Origin: Flavobacteriales bacterium UBA7878
GTDB taxonomy: Bacteria > Bacteroidota > Bacteroidia > Flavobacteriales > Schleiferiaceae
Direction: 5' to 3'
DNA length: 42,478 bases
Assembly: GCA_002501205.1 (NCBI GenBank)
Contig: DLRW01000046.1
Location: 1-42,478, forward strand
Shown: positions 35,701 through 42,478 of the stretch, piece by piece
How positions within the stretch are numbered: the first letter of the stretch is position 1
Layout of the letters: every line of letters starts with the position of its first letter
Made by a program: the position numbers and the translations under genes
Notes under the pieces: model-generated
What the model was told of the DNA's origin: nothing
The model's input: the letters and a program-made list of their open reading frames with translations, nothing else
Databases searched by the model: none

Positions 35701-38333
35701 ACTGAATCTACAAATACACCAGATCCAGGCGTAAAGCCAGGAGTTCCCCACTCGATATAAGTCTTATCACCATCAGAACCACTACCCCAGAAGGTATTAG
35801 CACTGGTAGGACCTACACCACTTACACCTAAACTAGTAACTAATGGAGGTGCACAAGCTGGAATTACCTCGTAATTGAACTCATCTATATAATAAGTACG
35901 GAAATCAGGACCGGTGTGATTCAATACCACATAGGTATCGGTTCCATTATAGTTATTAGCGGTAGTTAAGTCTACAAAGAACTGCTGATAGCTATTGGTT
36001 AAAGTAAGGGTATCAATAGGAGTATAAGTAGAACGATCAGCAATAGAAGACATAGTTCCAACCTCCAGGGTATTACCAGTTGCGGTAGTAGTGGTCATAG
36101 CGAAGAAATTGATTCGCTTATCCCCTACTGGCATATCCGAGAATTCTGGTGAAATCAACCAAATTGTATCGGTGTTGTAGTTATAAAAACGAACCACATT
36201 GGGCGAGGAGATTGGAGGATAAGTAGTACTAGGTACTTCAACATCCGCATTTGGTAATGTTGGACTGGTTCCACCAATTATCACATTATCCCAACAGATA
36301 GGAGCCTGATCAATAGAATCATTATCGAATCCATTATAATAAGGAGCAGTTAGGGCATTACATAAGGTTACAAAAGTAAGCGGACCTACCCAACCACTGG
36401 TTCCATTGGCTGAATCTGAGCAATCGTTACGGATGTATAAATCATAAGCAGTATTACCGCTTAAACCACCGATACCAATGCTATTGGTAGTGGTACTGTC
36501 GTATACGGCTGAAGCCGAACCTTGGCTAAATCCTTTAGGACCCCAGTTTACATCATAATCATATCCCGCACCGCTCCAGCTAAAGGCTGCAGAATCACTA
36601 GAGATATAAGTTAAAGTAGGAGTTCCGGGGAAAGGACAGGTCTGACAAGAGTTAACCTCAACAAGGTCGATAGAAACATCACCGTTGAAGCTGGTTCCAT
36701 GAATTACCAAGAAACGAATGTGAATCGCAGAACCTACATATGAGTCCAAATTCACACCCACTTGTTGCCAGGGATCAGCATTGGCAGTTTGTACTTGTCC
36801 AACACGGGTAAATACAGTATTCCAAGGACCAGTAGCTGAGCCACCAACCTGCACTTTAATGGTGTCGATGTTAGAGCCATAAGCGTGTAACCAGAAAGAA
36901 AGCTCAGCATTATTAAATGAAGAACTCAAATCAATACGTGGCGTAATCGCTTCAATATGCGTTCCGGTAGCTGTTCCGGAAACCTCAGTATATAAATAGT
37001 TGGTACCACTATGTGCACCGGTAGGACCAGTAGCAGTAGATCCAGTAGGACCTGAGTGGTAGTTCCAATTCGACGCAGTAGTTCCGGTACCGAAGTCTCC
37101 AGTCCAACCCACTTGAGTTTCAAAATCATCCTGGAAGATCAAACCGGGCTGACCAGTGGTACAGTTCAGACCTTGAGGTCCTTGAATTGGAGTTACAATC
37201 TGCAATGGTCCTACGGTATCTGAAACACCATTACCACCGCCGCAATTGGTTGCTAAATAGATATCATATCCGGTAGATGGGCTTAAACCAGAGATGGTAT
37301 AAGTCATGGTAGGAGACATAATGGTGTCTACATCCCAACCTGTACTACCAGGAGCCGTCCCGGCTGGACCCCACATGACCCAAGCCTCGGTATAAGAACC
37401 GGCTTGCGACCAGTTTACATCAACCGCATTGGAAGTAAGGTTAGATTCAGCAAAGCCCGTTGGCGCACCACATAATTTAGTGGTAGTAAAGCTTTGTGGA
37501 GTTGGGAAACCAACTGTATCGGTTCCGGTGTTGCAATACTCTTCGAAGTAAACATCATAGGTAGTGCTGGCGCTCAAACCTGATAAAATTACCGGAGGAG
37601 TTACCGGACTGGTTGGATAAGTACCGCTAACAACGGTACCGGTACCAGGAGTGAATCCTGTAGGACCATACTCTAATTTGTAACCGGTGTTTCCGGTTCC
37701 AGGAGTCCAATTCACTTTAGCAGCAGTACCGCTAATACTGTCAATTGCAAATCCGGTAAAAGGAGTACAGTTACCCGTTACAGACAATGCATAAGTTACA
37801 GAACCAACAAAACGACGGGGATTGTTGGACGGACTGGATGCTGGTCCACCGTAGGCCACAGAATCTGCAAGGTTTACAGTCATGGTGCCGTCGGTAAAAA
37901 TCACCTGATCAGAAGCTGTACCCGTTTGATAACGAGAAGTACCAGAGGTACCTTCAATAAAGATACCGATCGAACCTCCTGAAGGCACCGGAATCTTTAC
38001 CCCACCAAAGGGAATGTTATTCAGTGCGGTGCTGTTTGCACCAGTGATTGGAGCATTTACCACAACCTGAGTCCAACCGTTCGCAGTAGAAACGTTTGGA
38101 GTTCCTCCGGGAGTTACCCCGCCTTGACGAACCCAAACGGTAGCGCTAGTGGCACCGGTGGTAAAAACATTAGTTAAGCCGGTTATCTCTATTGGGGAGC
38201 TTGCCTCAACCCGCAAGGATATACCGGTAGAGCCATTGTTAGGAGTCAATGGCGGACTCGTTGTAATCGTGCCCTGGCCTACAGAGAAAAGCCAAGACAT
38301 CGTAAGGAAAAGAGATAGTACTACGTGTCTCAT
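32751..38333 (-). CDS. Giant T9SS-secreted multidomain protein, paralogue 3
   Basis: About 1860 aa from the ATG at 38333. An in-frame start 45 codons upstream (38468) would add a non-conserved, non-signal extension before the real signal peptide MRHVVLSLFLTMSWLFSVGQ. Shared N-terminal module, then about seven FN3 domains and MAM-like domains (FQDDFET, APYYNGFDND, APIFEDFDGT, APYFTDFETI). The third of these, with FYTTSNPPADMNIEVTNDYG, is private to this copy. It has the DLEDTFGDGWNGG module, a PKD-like domain (ATSYTWDFGNGV) and a type IX sorting tail (LNVFPNPANHKV ... GMYMVEV ... RRLSIR). Lacks the LamG-like domain of paralogue 1. First gene of the tandem array; its upstream gap separates it from the divergent gene at 38646. 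Confidence 0.93.
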   Translation of the reverse strand: MRHVVLSLFLTMSWLFSVGQGTITTSPPLTPNNGSTGISLRVEASSPIEITGLTNVFTTGATSATVWVRQGGVTPGGTPNVSTANGWTQVVVNAPITGANSTALNNIPFGGVKIPVPSGGSIGIFIEGTSGTSRYQTGTASDQVIFTDGTMTVNLADSVAYGGPASSPSNNPRRFVGSVTYALSVTGNCTPFTGFAIDSISGTAAKVNWTPGTGNTGYKLEYGPTGFTPGTGTVVSGTYPTSPVTPPVILSGLSASTTYDVYFEEYCNTGTDTVGFPTPQSFTTTKLCGAPTGFAESNLTSNAVDVNWSQAGSYTEAWVMWGPAGTAPGSTGWDVDTIMSPTMTYTISGLSPSTGYDIYLATNCGGGNGVSDTVGPLQIVTPIQGPQGLNCTTGQPGLIFQDDFETQVGWTGDFGTGTTASNWNYHSGPTGSTATGPTGAHSGTNYLYTEVSGTATGTHIEAITPRIDLSSSFNNAELSFWLHAYGSNIDTIKVQVGGSATGPWNTVFTRVGQVQTANADPWQQVGVNLDSYVGSAIHIRFLVIHGTSFNGDVSIDLVEVNSCQTCPFPGTPTLTYISSDSAAFSWSGAGYDYDVNWGPKGFSQGSASAVYDSTTTNSIGIGGLSGNTAYDLYIRNDCSDSANGTSGWVGPLTFVTLCNALTAPYYNGFDNDSIDQAPICWDNVIIGGTSPTLPNADVEVPSTTYPPISSPNVVRFYNYNTDTIWLISPEFSDMPVGDKRINFFAMTTTTATGNTLEVGTMSSIADRSTYTPIDTLTLTNSYQQFFVDLTTANNYNGTDTYVVLNHTGPDFRTYYIDEFNYEVIPACAPPLVTSLGVSGVGPTSANTFWGSGSDGDKTYIEWGTPGFTPGSGVFVDSVPGTTDTYLIQGLAAQTTYEFYIQDSCLTDGLSPWVGPFTFTTACNIISAPIFEDFDGTSWTASGNNAGNILDPCWSSDPDVSNGGEPFKWIPRATAPGSGNGPLNDVTGGNFMYVEASGSTAGDTAYLYTPIVDVSTLTAPALYFFQHRFYTTSNPPADMNIEVTNDYGATWTNVYSITGNTQNSSSDPWKDELVNLPQFAGDTIQIRFVQVGVGCCGDAAIDSVAIAEAPSCPDPANVQATNITDTSAVLSWNGAISANTNQVWIGPRGFYQGTTTTSGTKLFVNANSLVLDTLSPATCWEFLVRSACGPGDSSAWIGPIEFCTNACKPSEQCWFPVDLEDTFGDGWNGGIVTVVQNGVPVGNLGGSFTTGNLYPDSILLCDLQNTVFVLSTAGGWPSEIGITVYAPYGGQIGQYVANSSTSAGDTLVAVTTQCTPPTCPQPTNLVVNSVTGTTADVGWTAGGSGSAWEVEYSTGNFLPGAGTRIAAPTNPFTINSLSGSTNYNYYVREICGPGDTSVWSGPMSFTTACITVMAPYFTDFETIPIGLGTGTPATWGNCWYAETLNGATVRWESEDATGSNENSTGTGPFTDATMHPNAGGTYMYIETSTSGTGPAELTSPMIDFSNLVQPELSFAYHMYGATINKLVIQAEDINGNRIAIDSLVGQQQTAQADSFFIHTIDLSTLPQSTYAFVFQGFRGTSFTGDISIDDVRVDEPGASSCAAPLNAMATANVGCDSVEVDWTSGTGGSIIEYGPAGFTPGTGTFTNVVTAPYTIYGLTPGTAYDVWVADTCSGDTSSYAPINVTTASGPLPVAAIGSVSDTIIGNQFIVYLDAAGTSNATSYTWDFGNGVTGSGQMDTVVFLGNGTYTVVLTASNGCGSDTASYQVYVNIGLDENPLANNLNVFPNPANHKVNISFREVGSGDVQIRLRDAQGREVMFINDRMQSGVYSKDLDVSNLARGMYMVEVKSGGFTAHRRLSIR

Positions 38334-38645
38334 AATAAAGTATTTATTCGCACCACTAATGTATTGATTCAAGTTTATTCTGAAAAAGCCTAAGAGAGAG
38401 CAAGCCTTTAAAAGTTGATAACAAATAATTATCGATCTTTTAAAGATCTGTTTATCAGACATTAACAATATTTAGAATCGTTATAATTTTTGGATTAATT
38501 CTTCGTTAAGTATTCCGGTAGATTTTGGATGAAATTTAAAATTGGAATTTTTCAAGGAATGCCAGCGCATCATTGGAAAGACTTCATTTTAAGAGGGAGA
38601 TGGAAAGCTGAATAAATTGTAACTTTACAGCTCAAAACAGATTCC
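38334..38645. other. Divergent intergenic region with dyad symmetries
   Basis: 312 bp between giant gene 3 and the GNAT-like gene, AT-rich, with no ORF I would call. It holds a perfect 7-bp-arm palindrome GATCTTTTAAAGATC (38434-38448), an inverted pair GATAA/TTATC (38417-38433) and an outer pair TGATAA/TTATCA (38416-38457). A box TAACTTTA (38620-38627), one mismatch from TAnnTTTG, may drive the plus-strand gene. Confidence 0.4.
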
Positions 38646-38930
38646 ATGGAAGTTATTGATAATCAAGAAATGCGACATTTTGAAGTTCGCGTTGGGGAAC
38701 GGTTGGCGATTATTGAATATCAAATTCAAGAGCGCAAATACTTCCTTACCCGGGTTGATTTCCCCAAAAAATTCCAAGAAGATGGTCGGGCAGAAGAAAT
38801 GCTGGGCATCACCTTAAAAATAATCGAAGAAACGGGTATGCGGGTAGTTCCTATGACTCGTTTCGTGAAAGACTATTTTAAAGGACATCCTGAATTAAAA
38901 TCACTTTTACCGGTAGGCATCCATTTGTAA
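38646..38930 (+). CDS. YjdJ-type GNAT-like small protein
   Basis: 94 aa. Resembles the short Gcn5-related N-acetyltransferase-like proteins of the YjdJ type: N-terminal strands (FEVRVGERLAIIEYQI), a central segment (FLTRVDFPKKF), a helix (AEEMLGITLKIIEETG) and the hallmark C-terminal VVPMTRFVKDYFKGHPE. These mini-GNATs keep the acetyl-CoA-binding half fold; their substrates are mostly unknown. Here the usual Gly-rich acetyl-CoA loop is weak (EDGRAEEM), so activity is uncertain. ATG start, TAnnTTTG-like box 19 nt upstream. The next gene begins directly at its stop codon, so the two form an operon. Confidence 0.82.
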   Translation: MEVIDNQEMRHFEVRVGERLAIIEYQIQERKYFLTRVDFPKKFQEDGRAEEMLGITLKIIEETGMRVVPMTRFVKDYFKGHPELKSLLPVGIHL

Positions 38931-40055
38931 TTGCCTTTGAAAAAGCTTGTTATTCTTATATTCTTGAGCCTTTGTCTGCACTCGATGAAGGCTCAAAATT
39001 TTTGGAGTCGCTACTGGGAAAGCCTCACTAAGGAAGAATCCAATGATGGCAGCTCCAGTTTCATAGTCTACCCTACCCTGGCCTTTGCGCCCGAAACTTC
39101 CTGGGAATTCGGCTTAAGCTCTCTCTATCTTTATTATGCAAAAGGCAATCCTGAAAACCGACTTTCAGAATTTAATGCCTTTACTTTCTATACGCTCGAG
39201 CATCAATATGGTCTTTGGCTTGATCATGCCAATTATGGTGATCGAGATCAATACATGTTTTTGGGGCGCCTCCGATATCAATCTTTTCCCTTGTTCTATC
39301 ACGGAATTGGAAAAAACACCCCTGAAGATCCCCTCGCCCTCGTTGATGCCCAATACCTCTTATGGAAAGAGCATTTCCTAAAACAAATAGAGGGTTATTT
39401 GTATGGAGGAGTTTATGCCGACCTTCAAAATTTAAGTCGTAGCAATTTTATAAGTCAAAGCGACGAGAACTACTCCTTTCCAGCGGGAGCCAGTGGATCT
39501 TTTAATTTGGGCTTAGGCCTGTCTGCTGTTTACGACGACCGCCACAATGTGCTTAATGTTAGGGATGGGAACTTCACCGAACTTAGCTTTTTACGCTATT
39601 CACCCTTTTGGGGCTCCGAATACAATTTCACCAGTTTTTTAGTAGATAGTCGTTTTTATCGCTTAACTGCTTCCAACCAGATTTGGGCTAATCAACTCCT
39701 GGGGCAATTTGTAAATGGGAATGCCCCCTTTCATATGTTATCCTTGATGGGAGGCGAAAGCATGATGCGTGGATATTATTATGGTCGCTACCGCGATCAA
39801 AACCTGTTAGCCTTGCAAAGTGAATATCGTATTCTTCCTTTTTCCTTCTCTAAAAGATGGGGAGCTTCCTTCTTTATGGCTGCTGGTCAGGTTTATCCGC
39901 AATGGGAAAAACTCACTTTAAGTGACTTTAAACTTGCCGGTGGTGGTGGAATTCGTTTTTTAATCTTCCCGCAAAAAGATATTTACACTCGCCTCGATTT
40001 CGCTATGACCGAAGAAGGACCTGGTTTCTATTTCTTTATCGGAGAGGCTTTTTAA
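38931..40055 (+). CDS. BamA/TamA-type outer-membrane beta-barrel protein
   Basis: 374 aa. Signal peptide (core VILIFLSLCLHS, ending KAQ) followed by an amphipathic beta-strand pattern throughout, ending in aromatic FYFFIGEAF, typical of an outer-membrane barrel. Omp85-like elements: YDDRHNVLNVRDG near the middle and GGESMMRGYYYGRYRD, matching the conserved RGxxxGRYRD barrel-loop motif of BamA/TamA surface-antigen proteins. No POTRA domains, so it is a barrel-only member with unknown cargo. Start: no ATG fits. TTG at 38931 follows the previous stop directly; TTG at 38937 would give a more standard MKKL-type signal and is an equal alternative. Its stop overlaps the stop of the convergent gene by 3 bases. 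Confidence 0.85.
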   Translation: MPLKKLVILIFLSLCLHSMKAQNFWSRYWESLTKEESNDGSSSFIVYPTLAFAPETSWEFGLSSLYLYYAKGNPENRLSEFNAFTFYTLEHQYGLWLDHANYGDRDQYMFLGRLRYQSFPLFYHGIGKNTPEDPLALVDAQYLLWKEHFLKQIEGYLYGGVYADLQNLSRSNFISQSDENYSFPAGASGSFNLGLGLSAVYDDRHNVLNVRDGNFTELSFLRYSPFWGSEYNFTSFLVDSRFYRLTASNQIWANQLLGQFVNGNAPFHMLSLMGGESMMRGYYYGRYRDQNLLALQSEYRILPFSFSKRWGASFFMAAGQVYPQWEKLTLSDFKLAGGGGIRFLIFPQKDIYTRLDFAMTEEGPGFYFFIGEAF

Positions 40056-41224
40056 ACCGATTTTCCTTGGCGAGATAAATGCCAGGTTCGCAGCATTAAT
40101 AGTAAAGCAAAAGGCATTAAGCCCATGTGTAATTGCTGAGGCAACCAAAGCCAACTAAGCAACAATACCGCATAAAAAATGGGCATGACCTTTAGATAAG
40201 CCAGCATCCGCGCCCTAAATTTCCCCCGAATAATAGATGGGATTAAGAGTAAGTGGCTGGGTAAAAAGATCAGAATATTAAAATTATAGGCCGCGGCCTT
40301 ATGATCCGTAAATAGCCATAAGATCAATAAGAGTAATCCCAATAAACCACTGATGCTAAAAAGCAGGGTATCGAAAAGCCGTAAAGCTTTTGTCTTCTTA
40401 AAATAAAGCCAGGTAAGCAGGCTTCCCAGGATAAATAGAACACTAAAAAAAACCAGAGGTCGCCACCAAGACTTCTGGGGCTTTGCAATTTGGGGATAAA
40501 CCACTCTGCTTTCCTTTATCAAAGGCCTTGTTCCCTGCTCATCCTGAATAAGGGCTTCGGCGAAAGCCGCTTCTAATAAATCAGGTAAAAACATTTCAAT
40601 ACGAGCATCAGCTTGTTTATCCATCGGCAATCCCAAGCAGAGATCAATACCCAAATCGCCCCAAGGCTGAAATTCCAAATATTCATCGCATAATTCGCGA
40701 ATACTTAAGGATGGTTGATAAAAAGTAGAATCCTTAAACTTGAGCTGCCCCTCTCCTATTGCAGCCTCCAATCCATCGCGCACGCGGGTGGCACAATTAT
40801 CATAAAAATAATCGTATAAGTAATCGCGGTTCTCGGGACGAGCATTGGTCCATAAAAATTCAAAATAGGCTTGCGCCTGAAGGCTATCTAAATTTAATAC
40901 CTGCTCATGAATGTAGCGACCTTCACGCTGATAACCATATTGAAAACGTTGCCAGTCGCTCACTGCCAACATGTATAAAAGGTGACCACGAGCGAAATTG
41001 AGGTAGAAATTAGGTTGATCGAAATCGAAAATCCCATAATTAAAAACCCAGTCAATATTCTGAATCGGATCCTTAACCCGAACGGCAGAATGACCAAAAG
41101 CTGAGTATAATTCGTTCTGTCCCGGTCCGCAAGTTATCAGGCTTATTTCCGCCTTGGCACTCAAAGGTCTTTGCGCAGAAAGCAATTGACTGGAAAGGAG
41201 GATCAAGAAAAGGATTCGCTTCAT
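40052..41224 (-). CDS. DUF4105/Lnb-type membrane protein (putative lipoprotein N-acyltransferase)
   Basis: 390 aa. Signal peptide ending LLSAQ, then an extracytoplasmic DUF4105 domain (about 25-240) with YSAFGHSAVRV (H45), NYGIFDFDQPNFYLNF, and RDYLYDYFYDNCATRVRD holding conserved C144. These are the His and Cys expected of an NlpC/P60-like fold. The C-terminal part has about five membrane helices (about 258-385). The family has been linked to Lnb, a lipoprotein N-acylating enzyme of Bacteroidota; I use this from general knowledge and the role here is inferred. It faces the partial gene at 41351 divergently and overlaps the convergent barrel gene at the stop codons. Confidence 0.85.
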   Translation of the reverse strand: MKRILFLILLSSQLLSAQRPLSAKAEISLITCGPGQNELYSAFGHSAVRVKDPIQNIDWVFNYGIFDFDQPNFYLNFARGHLLYMLAVSDWQRFQYGYQREGRYIHEQVLNLDSLQAQAYFEFLWTNARPENRDYLYDYFYDNCATRVRDGLEAAIGEGQLKFKDSTFYQPSLSIRELCDEYLEFQPWGDLGIDLCLGLPMDKQADARIEMFLPDLLEAAFAEALIQDEQGTRPLIKESRVVYPQIAKPQKSWWRPLVFFSVLFILGSLLTWLYFKKTKALRLFDTLLFSISGLLGLLLLILWLFTDHKAAAYNFNILIFLPSHLLLIPSIIRGKFRARMLAYLKVMPIFYAVLLLSWLWLPQQLHMGLMPFALLLMLRTWHLSRQGKSV

Positions 41225-41305
41225 GGGTCGAAATTACGGCATTTTCCCCTTTGCAAAATTGTGAATCCAAACCTCATGTTTATCAAATCTTTAGAAAAAT
41301 GTTAC

Positions 41306-41337
41306 TACTTTTGACTCATAAGTGTAAGTTTTACACT
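41306..41337 (+). promoter_or_regulatory. TAnnTTTG promoter box followed by inverted repeat
   Basis: TACTTTTG (41306-41313) matches the Bacteroidota -7 element exactly. Eight nt further lies AGTGTAA-GTT-TTACACT (41321-41337), a perfect 7-bp inverted repeat at or just after the expected transcription start. It could be a repressor operator or a hairpin at the mRNA 5' end. The ATG follows at 41351. Confidence 0.6.
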
Positions 41338-41350
41338 AATCAACCTACCG

Positions 41351-42478
41351 ATGAAAAAATCTACCCTCTTACTTGGACTTTGTTTTCTGTTCTTCCAACT
41401 TCAGGCTCAAAACAGAAATGTTGAATTCCGCTTGAATCTCAGCGGTTTTAGTCCAAGTACCAATGGAATTCATATTGCCGGTAACTTCCAAGTGGCCGCC
41501 GGCTTCCCGTCCAATTGGGACCCTTCAAGAACAGTTCTCAGTTCACAAGGGAATAGTATGTACTCCGTAACAGTCAACATTCCGGATGGGAATTATGAGT
41601 ACAAGTTTATCAATGGTAATTCCTGGGGAAATGATGAAATTATTCCCGGAGCTTGCGCAGTAAATGGCAACCGAGGTTTAAGTCTCAGTTCGGATACGCT
41701 CATCGAAATATGTTATACACTTTGTCAATGCGCGCCGGATAGCTTCAATTTGAGCTTTCATGTAGATATGAACCAGGAAGCAGCCTTTGTGCCGGGTGTG
41801 GATTCTGTAGATATTGCCGGGCCATTCAATGCATGGAATGGCACTTATGACTCGAACTACAATTTAAGTGACCCTGATGGTAATGGGGTTTACAGCGGTA
41901 CTTTCCTATTGGAGGAAGGTCTTTTAGAATACAAAGCTCGTTACCACAATGCCGGAGGGACACAATGGGAAACTGGCAACAACAAACAAATAAGCTTTGA
42001 TCGAGATTCGGTACTGGCTCAACGCTGCTTTAATGCCGACACTTTCGGCGCCTGCCCCAGTCCACCCGATACCTTTAATGTGAGCATTCAAATAGATATG
42101 AATGCAGACAGCACTTTTAACCCTACTACCGATCAAGTAGACATCGCCGGGGCTTTTAGCAATTGGGACCCCAACTACAATGCGACCTATGCCTTAAGCG
42201 ATCCAGACAATGATCTGATCTACACCGGCCAGTTTGCTTTTGCTGAACCGCTCTTGGAGTACAAAGCCCGTTTCCATTCCGGCGGCATCACTAATTGGGA
42301 ACAGGGTGGCAATAAGACCATCAACTTCAATGGAGACACCCTAGTTCCGGTACGTTGTTTTAGTTCGGATACTCTAGGCAACTGCCCCGCTCAAATTGAT
42401 TCCTTCTATGTCACCTTGCAAGTGGATCTCAGCAATGAAAAGGGTTTTAATCCGGCTTTAGATTCAATAGATCTAGCG
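41351..42478 (+). CDS. Secreted repeat protein with CBM/E-set-like modules, 3' end beyond window
   Basis: At least 376 aa, open at the window end. Signal peptide MKKSTLLLGLCFLFFQLQAQ. The first beta module (about 22-115) has IHIAGNFQVAA and YEYKFINGNSW, as in starch-binding or glycogen-recognition (CBM20/CBM48-like) E-set folds. Two full copies of a related module of about 105-110 residues follow, and a third begins at the window edge. Each has a V-D-[MI]-x opening, VDIAGxFxxW, YxLSDPDxxxxY, LLEYKARxHxxG, a Trp-rich stretch and a C-F ending. Probably surface or secreted, binding glycans; a C-terminal type IX sorting tail is expected downstream but not seen. Binding function is inferred from fold resemblance. 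Confidence 0.82.
   Translation, partial: MKKSTLLLGLCFLFFQLQAQNRNVEFRLNLSGFSPSTNGIHIAGNFQVAAGFPSNWDPSRTVLSSQGNSMYSVTVNIPDGNYEYKFINGNSWGNDEIIPGACAVNGNRGLSLSSDTLIEICYTLCQCAPDSFNLSFHVDMNQEAAFVPGVDSVDIAGPFNAWNGTYDSNYNLSDPDGNGVYSGTFLLEEGLLEYKARYHNAGGTQWETGNNKQISFDRDSVLAQRCFNADTFGACPSPPDTFNVSIQIDMNADSTFNPTTDQVDIAGAFSNWDPNYNATYALSDPDNDLIYTGQFAFAEPLLEYKARFHSGGITNWEQGGNKTINFNGDTLVPVRCFSSDTLGNCPAQIDSFYVTLQVDLSNEKGFNPALDSIDLA

Larger units (their letters stand above)
19395..38333 (-). repeat. Tandem triplication of giant secreted-protein genes
   Basis: Three head-to-tail paralogues with 112- and 116-bp gaps. The N-terminal module, several FN3/MAM pairs and the PKD plus sorting tail are near-identical between copies, while the middle differs by gain, loss or exchange of whole modules. 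Genes 2 and 3 also share the same terminator hairpin, so the duplicated unit included the 3' flank. A recombination-prone region, and one likely to be mis-assembled from short reads. Confidence 0.85.

Noticed and set aside
19395..38333. CRISPR-like or satellite array suggested by repeated GGTACC/GGACCATA-type words
   Set aside because: The repeats are long, diverged and in frame; they encode FN3 and MAM-like protein modules, with no constant short repeat and unique spacers.

Overview
The window looks like chromosomal DNA of a free-living member of the Bacteroidota, probably of the Flavobacteriales. The evidence is three giant secreted proteins with C-terminal type IX secretion (Por) sorting domains, a CzcA-type RND pump fused to its outer-membrane factor, a DUF4105/Lnb-type envelope protein, and TAnnTTTG promoter boxes. 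GC content is moderate. No phage, insertion sequence, CRISPR array, rRNA or tRNA was seen.

Left third (1-13.3 kb, all minus strand). Reading 5' to 3', this region holds an orphan TPR histidine kinase; a metal-type two-component system (response regulator and histidine kinase overlapping by ATGA); an RND/outer-membrane-factor fusion with its periplasmic adaptor; and a three-gene redox module. The module comprises a membrane protein with two HX13H heme-b ligand pairs, a membrane-anchored ferredoxin/FAD oxidoreductase, and a multiheme cytochrome c cut by the window edge. The promoter before the pump carries four TTTAG-like boxes at exactly 11-bp spacing. A two-box version with a 17-bp identity precedes the response regulator gene. 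Both lie 10 nt from a -7-like box, which suggests one regulator controls both units. The redox module reads as an electron path from NAD(P)H through FAD, Fe-S and two b hemes to periplasmic c hemes, and no terminator separates it from the efflux genes.

Middle (13.3-19.4 kb). Pyruvate carboxylase and thioredoxin reductase lie on the plus strand. On the minus strand are a 56-aa membrane protein, RNase P RNA (rnpB) and a short Smr-domain protein. An intrinsic terminator without an upstream gene lies about 80 nt before pyruvate carboxylase and suggests an unannotated small RNA or a leader attenuator.

Right-centre (19.4-38.3 kb, minus strand). Three giant tandem paralogues (about 2224, 2150 and 1860 aa) fill 19 kb. 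They share one N-terminal module, FN3 repeats alternating with MAM/choice-of-anchor-like domains, a PKD-like domain and a type IX sorting tail. Their inner modules are shuffled. The second and third genes end in the same terminator hairpin.

Right end (38.3-42.5 kb). A YjdJ-type GNAT-like protein and a BamA/TamA-type outer-membrane barrel (plus) converge on a DUF4105/Lnb-type membrane protein (minus). Last comes a secreted protein of repeated carbohydrate-binding-like E-set modules (plus), truncated by the window end.
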